A DNA stretch of 64,000 nucleotides from positions 30,763 through 94,762 of the forward strand of contig JAIEQC010000001.1 of assembly GCA_019748055.1 (NCBI GenBank), in the 5' to 3' direction. Below the pieces are notes generated by a model. The model saw only the letters and a list, made by a program, of their open reading frames with translations, searched no databases and was not told the origin of the DNA. The DNA comes from Caulobacteraceae bacterium. GTDB taxonomy: Bacteria; Pseudomonadota; Alphaproteobacteria; Caulobacterales; Caulobacteraceae. Made by a program: the position numbers and the translations under genes. Positions 44,422 through 53,587 of the stretch are shown here, one piece after another. Numbering within the stretch: position 1 is the stretch's first letter; each line of letters opens with the position of its first letter.

Positions 44422-45249
44422 TCAAGCGGAACCGGCGCTTTCGGGGCGCCCGCGGGTCGATCTGCCTGGCCGTGCGGGGCGCTCTACGAACTCGGTCCCG
44501 GCCAGCTGGTCCCAGAAGCGGAAGTAGAGGCCGTAGTTGCCGTTGAAGCGCTTGTGGTGGCCGTCGTGGTGGGTGGCGGTGATGAGCCACTTCAGCGGGG
44601 CGCGCGCCAGCCAGCGTTCGGGCCAGACCTCGCGTCCGGCGTGGTTGAGCACGGCGCTGAGGCTCATCAGCGTCAGCAGGGCCAGGGCGACGCCCCAGTG
44701 GATCGGCACGACCAGGGCCAGCGCCGGCAGGAACCAGGCGGTGGCCGCCGCCTCGGCCGGGTCGAAGGCGAAGGAGGCGAAGGGGCTGGGGTCGCGCGAG
44801 CGATGGTGCTCGGCGTGGGTCCAGGCGAACAGCCGCGGATGATGCATGGCCCGGTGGAGCCAGTAGTAGAAGGCGTCGTGGGCCAGCAGATAGATCACGA
44901 AGCTGGCCGGCAGCCACCACAGCGGATGCTGCGTCACGTCGGCGTAGACGGCCGTGCCGCCGCGCTTCCACAGCTCGACCACCATGGCGGCGGGCAGGGC
45001 GTAGATCGGCGAGGAGATCAGGGACGCCACGATCTCGCGCCGCACGCGGGCCGGCACGAACGGCGTGTGGTTCAGCGGGCGCCCGCGACCCTCGCCGCGC
45101 CACAGCAGGGCGTGCGTCGCCGCCGCCACGATCAGGTAGCGCACGGCGATGATCAGGCTGAGGGCCAGGGTGGTGACCGCGACGTCGAGCACGAAGGACG
45201 GGGACATGGGCCGAAAGGGCGGCATTCGGTCGCCCCGGTCAAGCGCCAT
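44422..45249 (-). CDS. crtG: Carotenoid 2,2'-beta-hydroxylase (CrtG-like), 275 aa
   Basis: This membrane protein of the fatty-acid-hydroxylase superfamily carries three His clusters that bind di-iron: HDAFYYWLHRAMHHPRLFAW, THAEHHRSRDPSPFASFAFD and TATHHDGHHKRFNGNYGLYF. Known: in Brevundimonas SD212 the crt cluster ends with crtG, a ring 2-hydroxylase, next to crtZ; the placement here agrees, and that is the main reason for the name. It would convert zeaxanthin toward caloxanthin and nostoxanthin. A general sterol-desaturase-like hydroxylase is the alternative. Starts at 45225 (preceded by GGGGCGA) or 45207 are also possible. Confidence 0.7.
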   Translation of the reverse strand: MALDRGDRMPPFRPMSPSFVLDVAVTTLALSLIIAVRYLIVAAATHALLWRGEGRGRPLNHTPFVPARVRREIVASLISSPIYALPAAMVVELWKRGGTAVYADVTQHPLWWLPASFVIYLLAHDAFYYWLHRAMHHPRLFAWTHAEHHRSRDPSPFASFAFDPAEAAATAWFLPALALVVPIHWGVALALLTLMSLSAVLNHAGREVWPERWLARAPLKWLITATHHDGHHKRFNGNYGLYFRFWDQLAGTEFVERPARPGRSTRGRPESAGSA

Positions 45250-45285
45250 GGCGACGCGCCCGGCGGCGCGCTAGACTGACGCCCG

Positions 45286-45771
45286 ATGACGCCGCTCGCC
45301 TTCCTCCTGATCCTGGTCGTGACCTTCCTGGGGATGGAGGTCTTCGCCTGGGTCATGCATCGCTATGTGATGCACGGCTGGCTGTGGAGCTGGCACCGCA
45401 GCCATCACGAGCCGCGCGAGGGGGCGTTCGAGCTGAACGACCTGTTCGCCGTGGTGTTCGCGCTGCCGGCCATCGTGCTGATCGCGATCGGGACGTGGTC
45501 GAACGTCTGGGCCCTGCCGGTCGGGCTGGGGATCACGGCCTATGGCGCGGTCTATTTCTATTTCCATGACGGGCTGGTGCATCGCCGCTTTCCGACGGGC
45601 TTCGACGGACGATCGGGCTTCTGGCAGCGGCGGATCCAGGCGCACCGGCTGCACCACGCCATACACACCAAGCACGGCTGCGTGTCCTACGGCTTCCTGT
45701 GGGTGCGGTCGGCGCGCGAGTTGAAAGCCGAGCTGGTTCAGAAGCGCGGGTCGTCCAGCAGCGGCGCCTGA
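45286..45771 (+). CDS. crtZ: Beta-carotene 3-hydroxylase, 161 aa
   Basis: The His clusters HRYVMHGWLWSWHRSHHEPR and FHDGLVHRRFPT, then AHRLHHAIHTKHGCVSYGFL, are the CrtZ di-iron set, with four membrane helices between; 161 aa is the family length. It adds 3-hydroxyls to the beta-ionone rings, turning beta-carotene to zeaxanthin. It diverges from the crtG-like gene by 36 bases, and its 3' end overlaps the convergent idi gene by 34 bases. Confidence 0.93.
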   Translation: MTPLAFLLILVVTFLGMEVFAWVMHRYVMHGWLWSWHRSHHEPREGAFELNDLFAVVFALPAIVLIAIGTWSNVWALPVGLGITAYGAVYFYFHDGLVHRRFPTGFDGRSGFWQRRIQAHRLHHAIHTKHGCVSYGFLWVRSARELKAELVQKRGSSSSGA

Positions 45772-46781
45772 GCCAGGGCCGTCAGATCCGGCGAGCCGGT
45801 GCAGAAACAGGCCAGCCGCAGCTGGGCCGCCAGCACCTCGAAATGGTCGACCACGGCCTCGGTCGAGGTCAGGGCCGCGTCCAGAACGCCGGCCGCCTGT
45901 CCCACCAGCCGCGCGCCCAGCCGGATCGCACGGGCGGCGTCCAGACCGTCGCGCACGCCGCCCGATCCGATGAGCTCCAGTTCCGGCGCGGCGCGGGCGC
46001 AGTCGATCAGGCTGCGCGCCGTCGGCACGCCCCAGCCGGCGAAGGGGGCGGCAACGGCCTCGGCCCGGCCGCCGATCTGGCGCGCGCCCTCGATCAGGCC
46101 CCAGTTGGTGCCGCCGGCCCCCGCCACGTCCAGCGCCGCGACGCCCATGTCGGCCAGCCGCCGCGCGGTGGCGCCCGACAGGCCGGCGCCGGTCTCCTTG
46201 ACCACCAGACGTCCGGGGAAGGCTGCGGCGACGGCCTCGATGCCGGCGGCGACGCCGCGCCAGTCGCGGTCGCCCTCGGGCTGCACGGCCTCCTGCAGCG
46301 GATTGAGGTGCAGGATCAGGGCGTCGGCGCCGATCATCTCCACCGCGCGCCGGGCGTGGTCGAGGCCGTAGCCGCGGCCGAACTGCACCGCGCCGAGGTT
46401 GGCCAGGATCAGGGCGTCGGGGGCCCGGCGACGCAGGCCGTCGTCCAGGCCGTGCCCGCCGTTCGCCTCCAGAGCCACCCGCTGCGATCCGACGGCCAGC
46501 GCCAGCCCCAGCGTCTGGGCCGCCTCGGCCAGCCGGGCGTTGATCGCCTCTGCCCGCGACGGTCCGCCGGTCATGGAGCTGATGAGGAAGGGCAGGGCCA
46601 GCGGACGGCCGAGGAAGCGGGTCGAGAGCTCGATCGCGTCGTGGTCCAGATCCGGCAGGGCCTCGTGCACGAAGCGGACGGCGTCGAGGCCGGCGCCGAC
46701 CGAGGCGCGCCCGCGCCCGGCCAGGACGTGGTCGATGTGCTCGTCCTTCCTCCGGATCAGGTCGTCGGCGTCGGACGGCAT
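45738..46781 (-). CDS. fni: Type 2 isopentenyl-diphosphate delta-isomerase, 347 aa
   Basis: IRRKDEHIDHVLAGRG starts the protein, LPFLISSMTGGPSRAEAINA is the FMN-dependent type 2 signature, VGSQRVALE and GRLVVKETGAGLSGATARRL line the FMN and substrate site, and IGSGGVRDGLDAARAIRLGA binds phosphate. It interconverts IPP and DMAPP using reduced FMN, supplying carotenoid synthesis. I chose ATG 46781 because GGAG lies 8 bases upstream; 46808 is an alternative. It diverges from crtE across 104 bases. Confidence 0.93.
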   Translation of the reverse strand: MPSDADDLIRRKDEHIDHVLAGRGRASVGAGLDAVRFVHEALPDLDHDAIELSTRFLGRPLALPFLISSMTGGPSRAEAINARLAEAAQTLGLALAVGSQRVALEANGGHGLDDGLRRRAPDALILANLGAVQFGRGYGLDHARRAVEMIGADALILHLNPLQEAVQPEGDRDWRGVAAGIEAVAAAFPGRLVVKETGAGLSGATARRLADMGVAALDVAGAGGTNWGLIEGARQIGGRAEAVAAPFAGWGVPTARSLIDCARAAPELELIGSGGVRDGLDAARAIRLGARLVGQAAGVLDAALTSTEAVVDHFEVLAAQLRLACFCTGSPDLTALAQAPLLDDPRF

Positions 46782-46885
46782 CCGAATCGGCTCCAAGGCG
46801 GCTTGCATCCGGGACGGTCGTGATGCCTCATGCCGACCATAGCGGTTCGGATCGTGGCCGCAACGCAAGGTCGGGGAGTGTGTGA

Positions 46886-47779
46886 ATGGGGAGCGTCGGC
46901 GCCATGCCCATGGCCGTCGAGTCGCCTGACCCGGCGTCGCCCGAAGACCTGCGCGCCCTGGTCGAGGCGCGGCTGCCGCAGCTGATCCCGGCGGGCGAGG
47001 GCAAGCTGGCGCAGGCGGGGCGCGACGCCCTGCTGTCGCCCGGCAAGCGGGTCCGGCCCGTGCTGGCGATGATGGCGGCCGAGCAGGTGGGCGGACGAGC
47101 GGCGGACGCGCTGGATTTCGGCTGTGCGGTGGAAATGATCCACGCCGCCTCGCTGACGCTTGACGACCTGCCGTGCATGGACGACGCGGAGCTGCGCCGA
47201 GGGGCGCCGGCGCTGCATCGGCGGCTGGGCGAGGACGCGGCGATCCTGGCCGCCGTGGCCCTGCTGACCGAGGCGACGCGCGTGGTTGTGGCGGGCGCCC
47301 TGCCGGCCGAGGCGCGGCTGGAACTGGTCGATCTGCTGACCGGAGCGGTGGGTTTCGAAGGCCTAGCCGAGGGCCAGATGCGGGACCTGCGCGACGCGGG
47401 CGAAGCGCGCGACGTGGCGGGGCTGCGCCGGATCAACGACCTGAAGACCGGGGCGCTGTTCGTCGCGGCCCTGCGCGGCGGCGCCCTGCTGGGCGGCGCG
47501 CGCGGCGAGGAGCTGGAGCGGATCACCGACTTCGGCCGGGCCATCGGCTTCGCCTTTCAGCTGTGCGACGACCTGCTGGACGTCAACGCCACGGCGGCGG
47601 AGGTCGGCAAGGACGTGGGCAAGGACGGGCGGATGCTGACCTTCGTCGACGTCTGGGGCGAGGGCCGCGTGCGCGCGGCGGTGCGGCAATCGCTGAACAA
47701 GGCGGCGGATGCGGCGGGGCCCGACGGCCCTCTGACGCGGTATGTGATCGACCTGTTCCGGCATGCCGGGGCCGTCTGA
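46886..47779 (+). CDS. crtE: Geranylgeranyl diphosphate synthase, 297 aa
   Basis: The two Asp-rich motifs are present: ASLTLDDLPCMDDAELRRG (first, with DDLPCMDD) and FQLCDDLLDVNATAAEVGKD (second); GKRVRPVLAMMAAE binds the diphosphate. The spacing CM between Asp pairs is the bacterial type II pattern. It makes the C20 precursor of phytoene. GGGGAG lies 8 bases before the ATG. The ABC transporter ATPase gene starts within its last codons, so they are translationally linked. Confidence 0.93.
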   Translation: MGSVGAMPMAVESPDPASPEDLRALVEARLPQLIPAGEGKLAQAGRDALLSPGKRVRPVLAMMAAEQVGGRAADALDFGCAVEMIHAASLTLDDLPCMDDAELRRGAPALHRRLGEDAAILAAVALLTEATRVVVAGALPAEARLELVDLLTGAVGFEGLAEGQMRDLRDAGEARDVAGLRRINDLKTGALFVAALRGGALLGGARGEELERITDFGRAIGFAFQLCDDLLDVNATAAEVGKDVGKDGRMLTFVDVWGEGRVRAAVRQSLNKAADAAGPDGPLTRYVIDLFRHAGAV

Positions 47780-48686
47780 GGCCGCGCCGGCGCTGCTGCT
47801 GAGCGGCGTCGTGTGCGGCTATGGCCCCGAGCCCGTCCTGCGCGGACTCGATCTGACGGTCCCGGCGGGCCTCATCTGCGCTCTATTGGGGGTCAACGGG
47901 GCGGGCAAATCGACGGCAGCGCGGGCGGCATGCGGACTAATCCCTTTGCGGGAAGGCACGGCGAAGGTCGGCGGGCGTGCTCCGGGCGCGGCGCGCATCG
48001 GGCTGGCGCCGCAGGAGAGCGCTCTGTTCCCGGCGCTGACGCCGAGGGAGAACGTCGCAGTGATGGCGCGGCTGTGCGGCGTGCCGCGCGCCGACCGGGC
48101 CGGGGCCGTGGAGGCGGCGCTGCGTCTGACCGATTGCCTGCCGATGGCCGACCGGCCGGTGCGGGCCCTGTCGGGCGGCTGGCGGCGGCGGGCCAATCTG
48201 GCGGGGGCGCTGGTCGGGCGGCCGACGCTGATCGTCGCCGACGAACCGACCGAGGGCGTGGACGCCGGCACGCGCGACGCCCTGGCCCGGGCCCTGCGCG
48301 CGGCGGCGGAGGCGGGGGCGGGCTGCCTGCTGATCAGCCACGACCCGGAGTTCGTGGCGGCAGTCGCCGACATGGCGGCGGTGCTGGTCGCCGGGCGTGT
48401 GGCGGCGGAGGGGCCGCCCGAGACGCTTCTGAGGGAGGCCTTCGGCGGACGCCGGCTGCTGACCGTCGCCTTTCCGGCCCCGGCGAGCGCGGCGACGCGG
48501 ACGCGGCTGGCGCGCGCGGGGCTTAGCGAAAGCGGCGACGGCCGGGTCTGGAGCGTGCTGGCCGAAGGTGCGCTGGCGCGGGCGCGCAGCCTGTCGGACC
48601 TGATCGACGGGGAGGGGGGCGAGGTCTCGATCCGCCGCCCCGGCGTCGACGACCTGGTGCTGACCCTGACGCGCGAGGCGGCATGA
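47763..48686 (+). CDS. ABC transporter ATP-binding protein in the crt cluster, 307 aa
   Basis: Walker A is GVNGAGKSTAARAACGLIPL, the signature is LSGGWRRRANLAGALVGRP (LSGGW in place of LSGGQ), Walker B is LIVADEPTEGVDAGTRDALA and the H-loop is LLISHDPEF. It is a cytoplasmic ATPase paired with the ABC-2 permease downstream (4-base overlap). The start at 47763 lies inside the crtE tail. Its presence between crtE and crtB suggests a role in moving or placing carotenoids, but export of an unrelated compound is possible. Confidence 0.85.
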   Translation: MPGPSEAAPALLLSGVVCGYGPEPVLRGLDLTVPAGLICALLGVNGAGKSTAARAACGLIPLREGTAKVGGRAPGAARIGLAPQESALFPALTPRENVAVMARLCGVPRADRAGAVEAALRLTDCLPMADRPVRALSGGWRRRANLAGALVGRPTLIVADEPTEGVDAGTRDALARALRAAAEAGAGCLLISHDPEFVAAVADMAAVLVAGRVAAEGPPETLLREAFGGRRLLTVAFPAPASAATRTRLARAGLSESGDGRVWSVLAEGALARARSLSDLIDGEGGEVSIRRPGVDDLVLTLTREAA

Positions 48687-49741
48687 TCGCGGTGGTGGGC
48701 GCCTGGGCGCGGGGGTTCGTGCGCGACCTGCCGGGGGTGGCGCTGACGCTGCTGCTGCCGCCGCTGGTCTTCCTGATGTTCTCGGCGATCTTCGGCGCGG
48801 GGGCGCGGGGCGAGATCGACTCGGCGGTCGCCCTGCACGATGGGGTCGGCTCCGCTTCGGCGCGAGCCGCGGTGGAACGGGCGCTGGAGGGCCGGGTCCG
48901 GATCATGGACGAGGCCGGGGCCGCGCGGGCGTCGGTGATCGACGGGCGGGCCGACGCGGGCGTGTTGATTCGACCGGGTCCGGGCGGGCGACCTGTGCTG
49001 GAGGTGATCGCCGCGGCCGACCGCACCGTTGCCGCCACTGCGCTGCAGGCCCGGCTGGAGCCGGTCGCCGCCACCTTGGCCGGGGTCGCGACGCCGCCGA
49101 GGCCCGCCGTCGTCCGCACGGAGGTGGGGCCGGAGGGCGACGTGCAGTCGGCCTATTACGCCGGGGCGGTCGGGGTGATGTTCGTCTTCTTCGCGGCCAT
49201 GCACGGGGCCATGCAGGGGCTGGACGAGCGGCGCTCCGGGCTGCAGGCGCGCATGGCGCTGGCGGGCGGCGGGCTGGCGCCGATCCTGGCTGGTCGGGCG
49301 ATCTGGCTGACGACGGTCGGGATGATGCAGTCGGCGACAGTGTTCGCGGCGGCGTGGACGCGGCTGCCGCCTTTGGACGCTTGGCAGATCGGCGCGGTCG
49401 CGTTGACCGCCGCGCTTGTGGGGCTGGCGGCCGCAGGACTGGGACTGGGGCTGATCGGCCTGTGCCGGTCGCGGGATCAGGCCCAGCCGCTGACGACCTT
49501 CGTGGTGCTGTTGCTGGCGGCGCTGGGCGGATCGATGGCGCCGCGGTTCCTGATGCCCGAGGCGTTTCGCCAACTGGGCTGGATCACGCCGCACGCCTGG
49601 GCGATCGAGGCCTATGGAGCGATCATCTGGCGCGGCGCCCTGTCGCCCACGGTGATCGCGGCCTGGGCCGTGCTGGCGGGCGTGGGGATCGTCGGGCTGG
49701 CGGCGGCCTGGGTGCTGGAGAAGCGGCGCGCGGCGCGGTGA
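48683..49741 (+). CDS. ABC-2 type permease in the crt cluster, 352 aa
   Basis: An N-terminal helix (VALTLLLPPLVFLMFSAIFG) and a large extracytoplasmic loop (about residues 40-155) precede five C-terminal helices (GAVGVMFVFFAAMHGAM to AAWAVLAGVGIVGLAAAWVL), the ABC-2 layout. ERRSGLQARMALAGGGLAPI lies at the usual ABC-2 coupling position. It overlaps the ATPase gene by 4 bases (ATGA) and meets the convergent crtB after 1 base. Substrate unknown; drug- or lipid-type export is the family norm. Confidence 0.82.
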   Translation: MIAVVGAWARGFVRDLPGVALTLLLPPLVFLMFSAIFGAGARGEIDSAVALHDGVGSASARAAVERALEGRVRIMDEAGAARASVIDGRADAGVLIRPGPGGRPVLEVIAAADRTVAATALQARLEPVAATLAGVATPPRPAVVRTEVGPEGDVQSAYYAGAVGVMFVFFAAMHGAMQGLDERRSGLQARMALAGGGLAPILAGRAIWLTTVGMMQSATVFAAAWTRLPPLDAWQIGAVALTAALVGLAAAGLGLGLIGLCRSRDQAQPLTTFVVLLLAALGGSMAPRFLMPEAFRQLGWITPHAWAIEAYGAIIWRGALSPTVIAAWAVLAGVGIVGLAAAWVLEKRRAAR

Positions 49742-49742
49742 G

Positions 49743-50675
49743 CTAGATGCGGGTCCACAAGGCGGGGCGCGGCGGCGGGGTGCGCCAGGCGTCCAGCGTC
49801 TTGCTCCAGACCGCGATCAGGCCGCCGCGGCCAAGGAGAAAAAGCTTGGCTGCGCGGTCGACCCGGGTGCGCTCGTCCCAGGCCGTGGGTCCCGCGCGCG
49901 AGACGTGGCGACCTATGGAGCGGTAAACCCCGCGCGCCGTGGCGATGGCCCAGGCCGAGCGCGGGTTGAGGTCGCGTAGGCCCCAGCGGGCCGACGCGTA
50001 GAAGGGCTCCGCCGCCTGGACCAGTCGCCGCGCGGCCTGCGCCACCGCGGCCCGATGCTCCGGCGCATGGACGCGGTCGCGCGGCACGCCGGCCTCGTCC
50101 AGCCAGGCGCCGGGCAAATAGACGCGACCGCCGCGCGCGTCCTCGACCACGTCGCGGGCGATGTTGGTCAGCTGGAAGGCCAGACCCAGGTCCTGGGCCC
50201 GGCGCAGCGTTGGGGCGTCCGTCACCCCCATGATGCGAGCCATCATGACGCCGACCACGCCGGCCACGTGGTAGGAATAGTCCAGCGTGTCCTCCAGCGT
50301 GTCGTAGCGCCGGCCCAGCACGTCCATCTCGAACCCCTCGAGCAGGTCCATCGCCTCCTCGGCCGGAATGGCGTGGCGCACGGCGACGCGCTGAAAGGCG
50401 GCGAAAACCGGATCGGTCGTGGGCTCGCCGGCCAGGGCGGCGGCGGTGCGGGCGCGCAGCTCGTCCAGCTTCTTGCGGGCCAGAACCGGATCGACGCCGA
50501 CGGCCCCGTGGCCCAGGACCTGACCGTCGATCTCGTCGTCGCAGTGGCGGCACCAGGCGTAGAGCATCCAGGCGTCGTCGCGGATGTGCGCCGGAAACAG
50601 GCGCGAGGCCACAGCGAAGCTCCGCGAGCCCCGCTCGATGGCGTCCCGGCTGTGCTCCAGCACCGTATCGGTCAT
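49743..50675 (-). CDS. crtB: Phytoene synthase, 310 aa
   Basis: The prenyl-diphosphate motifs are MLYAWCRHCDDEIDG (first Asp-rich) and FQLTNIARDVVEDARGGRVY (second); SYHVAGVVGVMMARIMGV binds substrate. It joins two GGPP to phytoene at the membrane. I chose ATG 50675, which overlaps the crtI stop in ATGA; the frame further upstream is not coding. Last gene of the crtY-crtI-crtB operon. Confidence 0.93.
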   Translation of the reverse strand: MTDTVLEHSRDAIERGSRSFAVASRLFPAHIRDDAWMLYAWCRHCDDEIDGQVLGHGAVGVDPVLARKKLDELRARTAAALAGEPTTDPVFAAFQRVAVRHAIPAEEAMDLLEGFEMDVLGRRYDTLEDTLDYSYHVAGVVGVMMARIMGVTDAPTLRRAQDLGLAFQLTNIARDVVEDARGGRVYLPGAWLDEAGVPRDRVHAPEHRAAVAQAARRLVQAAEPFYASARWGLRDLNPRSAWAIATARGVYRSIGRHVSRAGPTAWDERTRVDRAAKLFLLGRGGLIAVWSKTLDAWRTPPPRPALWTRI

Positions 50676-52153
50676 GCAGGCAGTCTTGCGTCTGCCAGCA
50701 TCAGGCCGGCGGTCGCCTTGGCCGATCCCACCACGCCCGGCACGCCCGCGCCCGGATGGGTGCCGGCGCCGACGAAGTAGAGGTTCGGGATCTGGTCGTC
50801 GCGGTTGTGGACGCGGAAGTAGGCGCTCTGCGTCAGGATCGGCTCCAGCGAGAAGGCCGAGCCGTTGTGGGCGTTCAGCTGGTCGCGGAAGTCGAACGGC
50901 GTGAAGATGCGGCACGTCTCCAGGTCCGCGGTCAGGCCGGGAATGTGGCGCTCCTCCAGATAGGCCAGGATGCGGTCGCGATAACGCGGCCCCTCGACCT
51001 CCCAGTCCAGATCGGCCGAGGCGAGGTGCGGCACCGGCGCCAGCACGTAGAAGGCGTCGCAGCCCTCCGGCGCCAGCGAGGGATCGGTGCGCGTCGGGGC
51101 GTGCAGATACAGGGAGAAGTCGTCGGGCAGGTCCGGTCCCTTGAAGATCTCGGCGATCAGCTCGCGATAGCGGGGCCCGAAGATGACCGTGTGGTGGCGG
51201 ATGTCCGGGTGTTTCCGCTTTAGACCGAAGTAGATGACGAACAGCGACATGGAGTGGCGCCGGGTGGCCAGGCGGGCGCCCTCGCTGCGGCCGCGCGGGT
51301 CCTGACCCAGCAGACGGCGATAGGTGTGCACAACGTCGGCGTTGGAAGCGACCATGTCGAACTGCAGGCTCTGCCCGCCCACGGTGACGCCCGCGGCCCG
51401 GCCGCCGGCCATGTCGATGCGTTCCACTGGGCTGTTCAGGCGGATCTCTCCGCCCAGATCCTGCAGCAGGCGGACCATGGCCTGGATCAGGGCGCCCGTG
51501 CCGCCGCGCGGGAACCACACGCCCCACTTGCGCTCCAGCGCGTGGATCAGGGCGTAGATCGACGAGGTGGCGAACGGATTCCCGCCGACCAGCAGGGAGT
51601 GGAAGCTGAACGCCTGACGCAGGTGGTCATCCTTGATGAACTCCGACACCTTGTCGTGCACCGACCGCCAGGCCTGCAGCCGCATCAGGTCCGGCGCGGC
51701 TTTCACCATGCTGCCGAAATCCAGGAAGGGGACCGAGCCCAGCTTCAGATAGCCGGCGCTCAGCAGCTCCTCCGAATAGGCCAGGAAGCGGCGATAGCCC
51801 TCGACGTCGGCGGGATTGCGGGCGGCGATCTGGCGGTTCAGCTCGGCCTGGTCGTTGACGTAGTCGAAGACGTCGCCGTCTTCCCACGCCAGCCGGTAGA
51901 AGGGGGTGACGGGCAGAAGCTCGACGTAGTCCGACAGCTTGCGCCCGCTCAGCGCGAACAGCTCCTCCAGCGCCGAGGGGTCGGTGATGACGGTCGGCCC
52001 GGCGTCGAAGACGTAACCTTTGTCCTCATAGACGTAGGCGCGGCCGCCGGGCTTGTCCCGGGCCTCGAACACCGTCGTGGCGATGCCCTGCGACTGCAGG
52101 CGAATGGCCAGCGCCAGGCCTCCGAAACCCGACCCGATCACCGCAGCCCGCAT
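50672..52153 (-). CDS. crtI: Phytoene desaturase (CrtI), 493 aa
   Basis: The FAD-binding start is AAVIGSGFGGLALAIRLQSQ, and ARDKPGGRAYVYEDKGYVFD is the second nucleotide contact. The C-terminus YFVGAGTHPGAGVPGVVGSA is the carotenoid-desaturase signature. It performs four desaturations from phytoene to lycopene. Length matches the bacterial family. Its ATG overlaps the crtY stop (TGATG). Confidence 0.95.
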   Translation of the reverse strand: MRAAVIGSGFGGLALAIRLQSQGIATTVFEARDKPGGRAYVYEDKGYVFDAGPTVITDPSALEELFALSGRKLSDYVELLPVTPFYRLAWEDGDVFDYVNDQAELNRQIAARNPADVEGYRRFLAYSEELLSAGYLKLGSVPFLDFGSMVKAAPDLMRLQAWRSVHDKVSEFIKDDHLRQAFSFHSLLVGGNPFATSSIYALIHALERKWGVWFPRGGTGALIQAMVRLLQDLGGEIRLNSPVERIDMAGGRAAGVTVGGQSLQFDMVASNADVVHTYRRLLGQDPRGRSEGARLATRRHSMSLFVIYFGLKRKHPDIRHHTVIFGPRYRELIAEIFKGPDLPDDFSLYLHAPTRTDPSLAPEGCDAFYVLAPVPHLASADLDWEVEGPRYRDRILAYLEERHIPGLTADLETCRIFTPFDFRDQLNAHNGSAFSLEPILTQSAYFRVHNRDDQIPNLYFVGAGTHPGAGVPGVVGSAKATAGLMLADARLPA

Positions 52154-53325
52154 CAGTCACGTCCTCGTTCAAACAGGGCCCCCAGCGCGGCCCCGATCGG
52201 CACCGGCGGCTTGCCCACCAGAACCCTAGCCTGATCGGCCCAGGTTGACCCTGCGGCGTAGAAGCGCTCGATCAGCGGCTGGGGCAGGCGATAGAAGCGC
52301 TCCAGCACCTTGTATCTCTGGCCCGGCCGCGCCGCGTGGAACAGCAGCCGGTTCAGCATCCGGTAGAAGCCGCGTTCGCGCCAGAGGTCCAGCGCGTGTC
52401 GGCGCGCCTCGACCACGGCTTCAGGACCATCCCGCGCGATCGCCTCCGCCAGCCGGTCGGCCATGCGCACGGCGTCGGGCAGGGAATAGCCGGTGGTCGG
52501 ATGGAACAACCCGGCCCGCAGGCCCAGCAGCGGCGTCGGGCCCATGCGCTGGAAATGCGCCTCCAGATCGCCGCCCAGCGCCACGGGCAGGACGCCGTCC
52601 TCCTCGCGGACGACGGACTCGACCTGCCAGCCCTGCGCCGCCGCATACTCCAGTGTGTCGCGCCGCAGGGCCGCGCGATCCAGCTCCGCGCCGTCTGCGT
52701 AGCGGGTGTCCTCGATCAGCAGGGTCCGATCGTCCAGCGGCAGGCTGTAGACGAAGCGGTATCCGTCCAGCTGATCGACCGTGGCGTCCATGATGATGGG
52801 CTCGATCAGGCCGTGCGGGACGGCGGTCCGCACCTCCAGCCCCACGAACTTCTGGAAACCGAGGTCCAGGTCCGGCGTGGCCGTCGGGCCGCGCCCGTCG
52901 ATCACGGCGCGGGCCCTGAGCACCGTCTGGTCGGCCAGGGTGACCCAGCCCGGCGCCACGGCCGCGACCGGGGTCGACAACCGCACGACGTCGCCCAGCG
53001 CCCGCCGCAGCACGGCGTCGAACCGCTCGGCGGTGACCGTCAGATAGCCGGTGGAAAGCCGCCGCTGCGTGCACGGGAACCGCACCGAATAGGCCGGCCA
53101 GCTATGCGCCACCATCGGCGCGATCCGCGCCGACTGATCGGCCGTCAGGTCGGTGGCGAAGAAGGACCAGGTGTGATTGCCGCCCAGCCGGTCCGCGCCC
53201 TCGATCAGGCGCACCCGCAGGTCCGGACAGGTCTTCGACAGGCGCAGGGCCAACAGCCCGTTGGCCAGGCCCCCGCCGACCAGCAGCAGGTCGGCGTCAT
53301 CCAATGAAATGCCGTCGCCCCGCAT
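52153..53325 (-). CDS. crtY: Lycopene beta-cyclase, 390 aa
   Basis: [20 protein letters not shown] is the dinucleotide-binding N-terminus of Crt[17 protein letters not shown] is the second conserved segment, and [20 protein letters not shown] matches the C-terminal conserved helix and the [10 protein letters not shown] box. It closes both ends of lycopene to beta-carotene. I chose ATG 53325; the frame further upstream runs through a tRNA gene and is not coding. First gene of the operon with crtI and crtB, 45 bases after tRNA-Ser. No crtW ketolase gene precedes it in this window. Confidence 0.93.
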   Translation of the reverse strand: MRGDGISLDDADLLLVGGGLANGLLALRLSKTCPDLRVRLIEGADRLGGNHTWSFFATDLTADQSARIAPMVAHSWPAYSVRFPCTQRRLSTGYLTVTAERFDAVLRRALGDVVRLSTPVAAVAPGWVTLADQTVLRARAVIDGRGPTATPDLDLGFQKFVGLEVRTAVPHGLIEPIIMDATVDQLDGYRFVYSLPLDDRTLLIEDTRYADGAELDRAALRRDTLEYAAAQGWQVESVVREEDGVLPVALGGDLEAHFQRMGPTPLLGLRAGLFHPTTGYSLPDAVRMADRLAEAIARDGPEAVVEARRHALDLWRERGFYRMLNRLLFHAARPGQRYKVLERFYRLPQPLIERFYAAGSTWADQARVLVGKPPVPIGAALGALFERGRD

Positions 53326-53370
53326 CGGGCTGTGGTCGCACGGCAGGCGATGGGGAACAAGGGCGGCCGA

Positions 53371-53460
53371 TGGCGGACAGAGAGGGATTCGAACCCTCGA
53401 TAGAGTTGCCCCTATACACGCGTTCCAGGCGTGCGCCTTCAACCACTCGGCCACCTGTCC
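53371..53460 (-). tRNA. tRNA-Ser (anticodon GGA)
   Basis: On the minus strand the acceptor GGACAGG pairs with the 3' end before an encoded CCA; the anticodon loop is CTGGAAC (anticodon GGA), a long variable arm follows, and the T loop is GGTTCGAATCC. The 90-base length fits tRNA-Ser. It lies immediately upstream of crtY on the same strand. Confidence 0.95.
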
Positions 53461-53587
53461 TATGTCCACCCGGGCGGACGCCGTCGGGTTGGGCCCGGCG
53501 GGGAAGGCGAGCGAGATAGACGATGGGGCCCCCCTCGGCAAGCGCCGCGCGACGTCCCATATGAGCGGGGAGTTTGAGGAGACCGCC

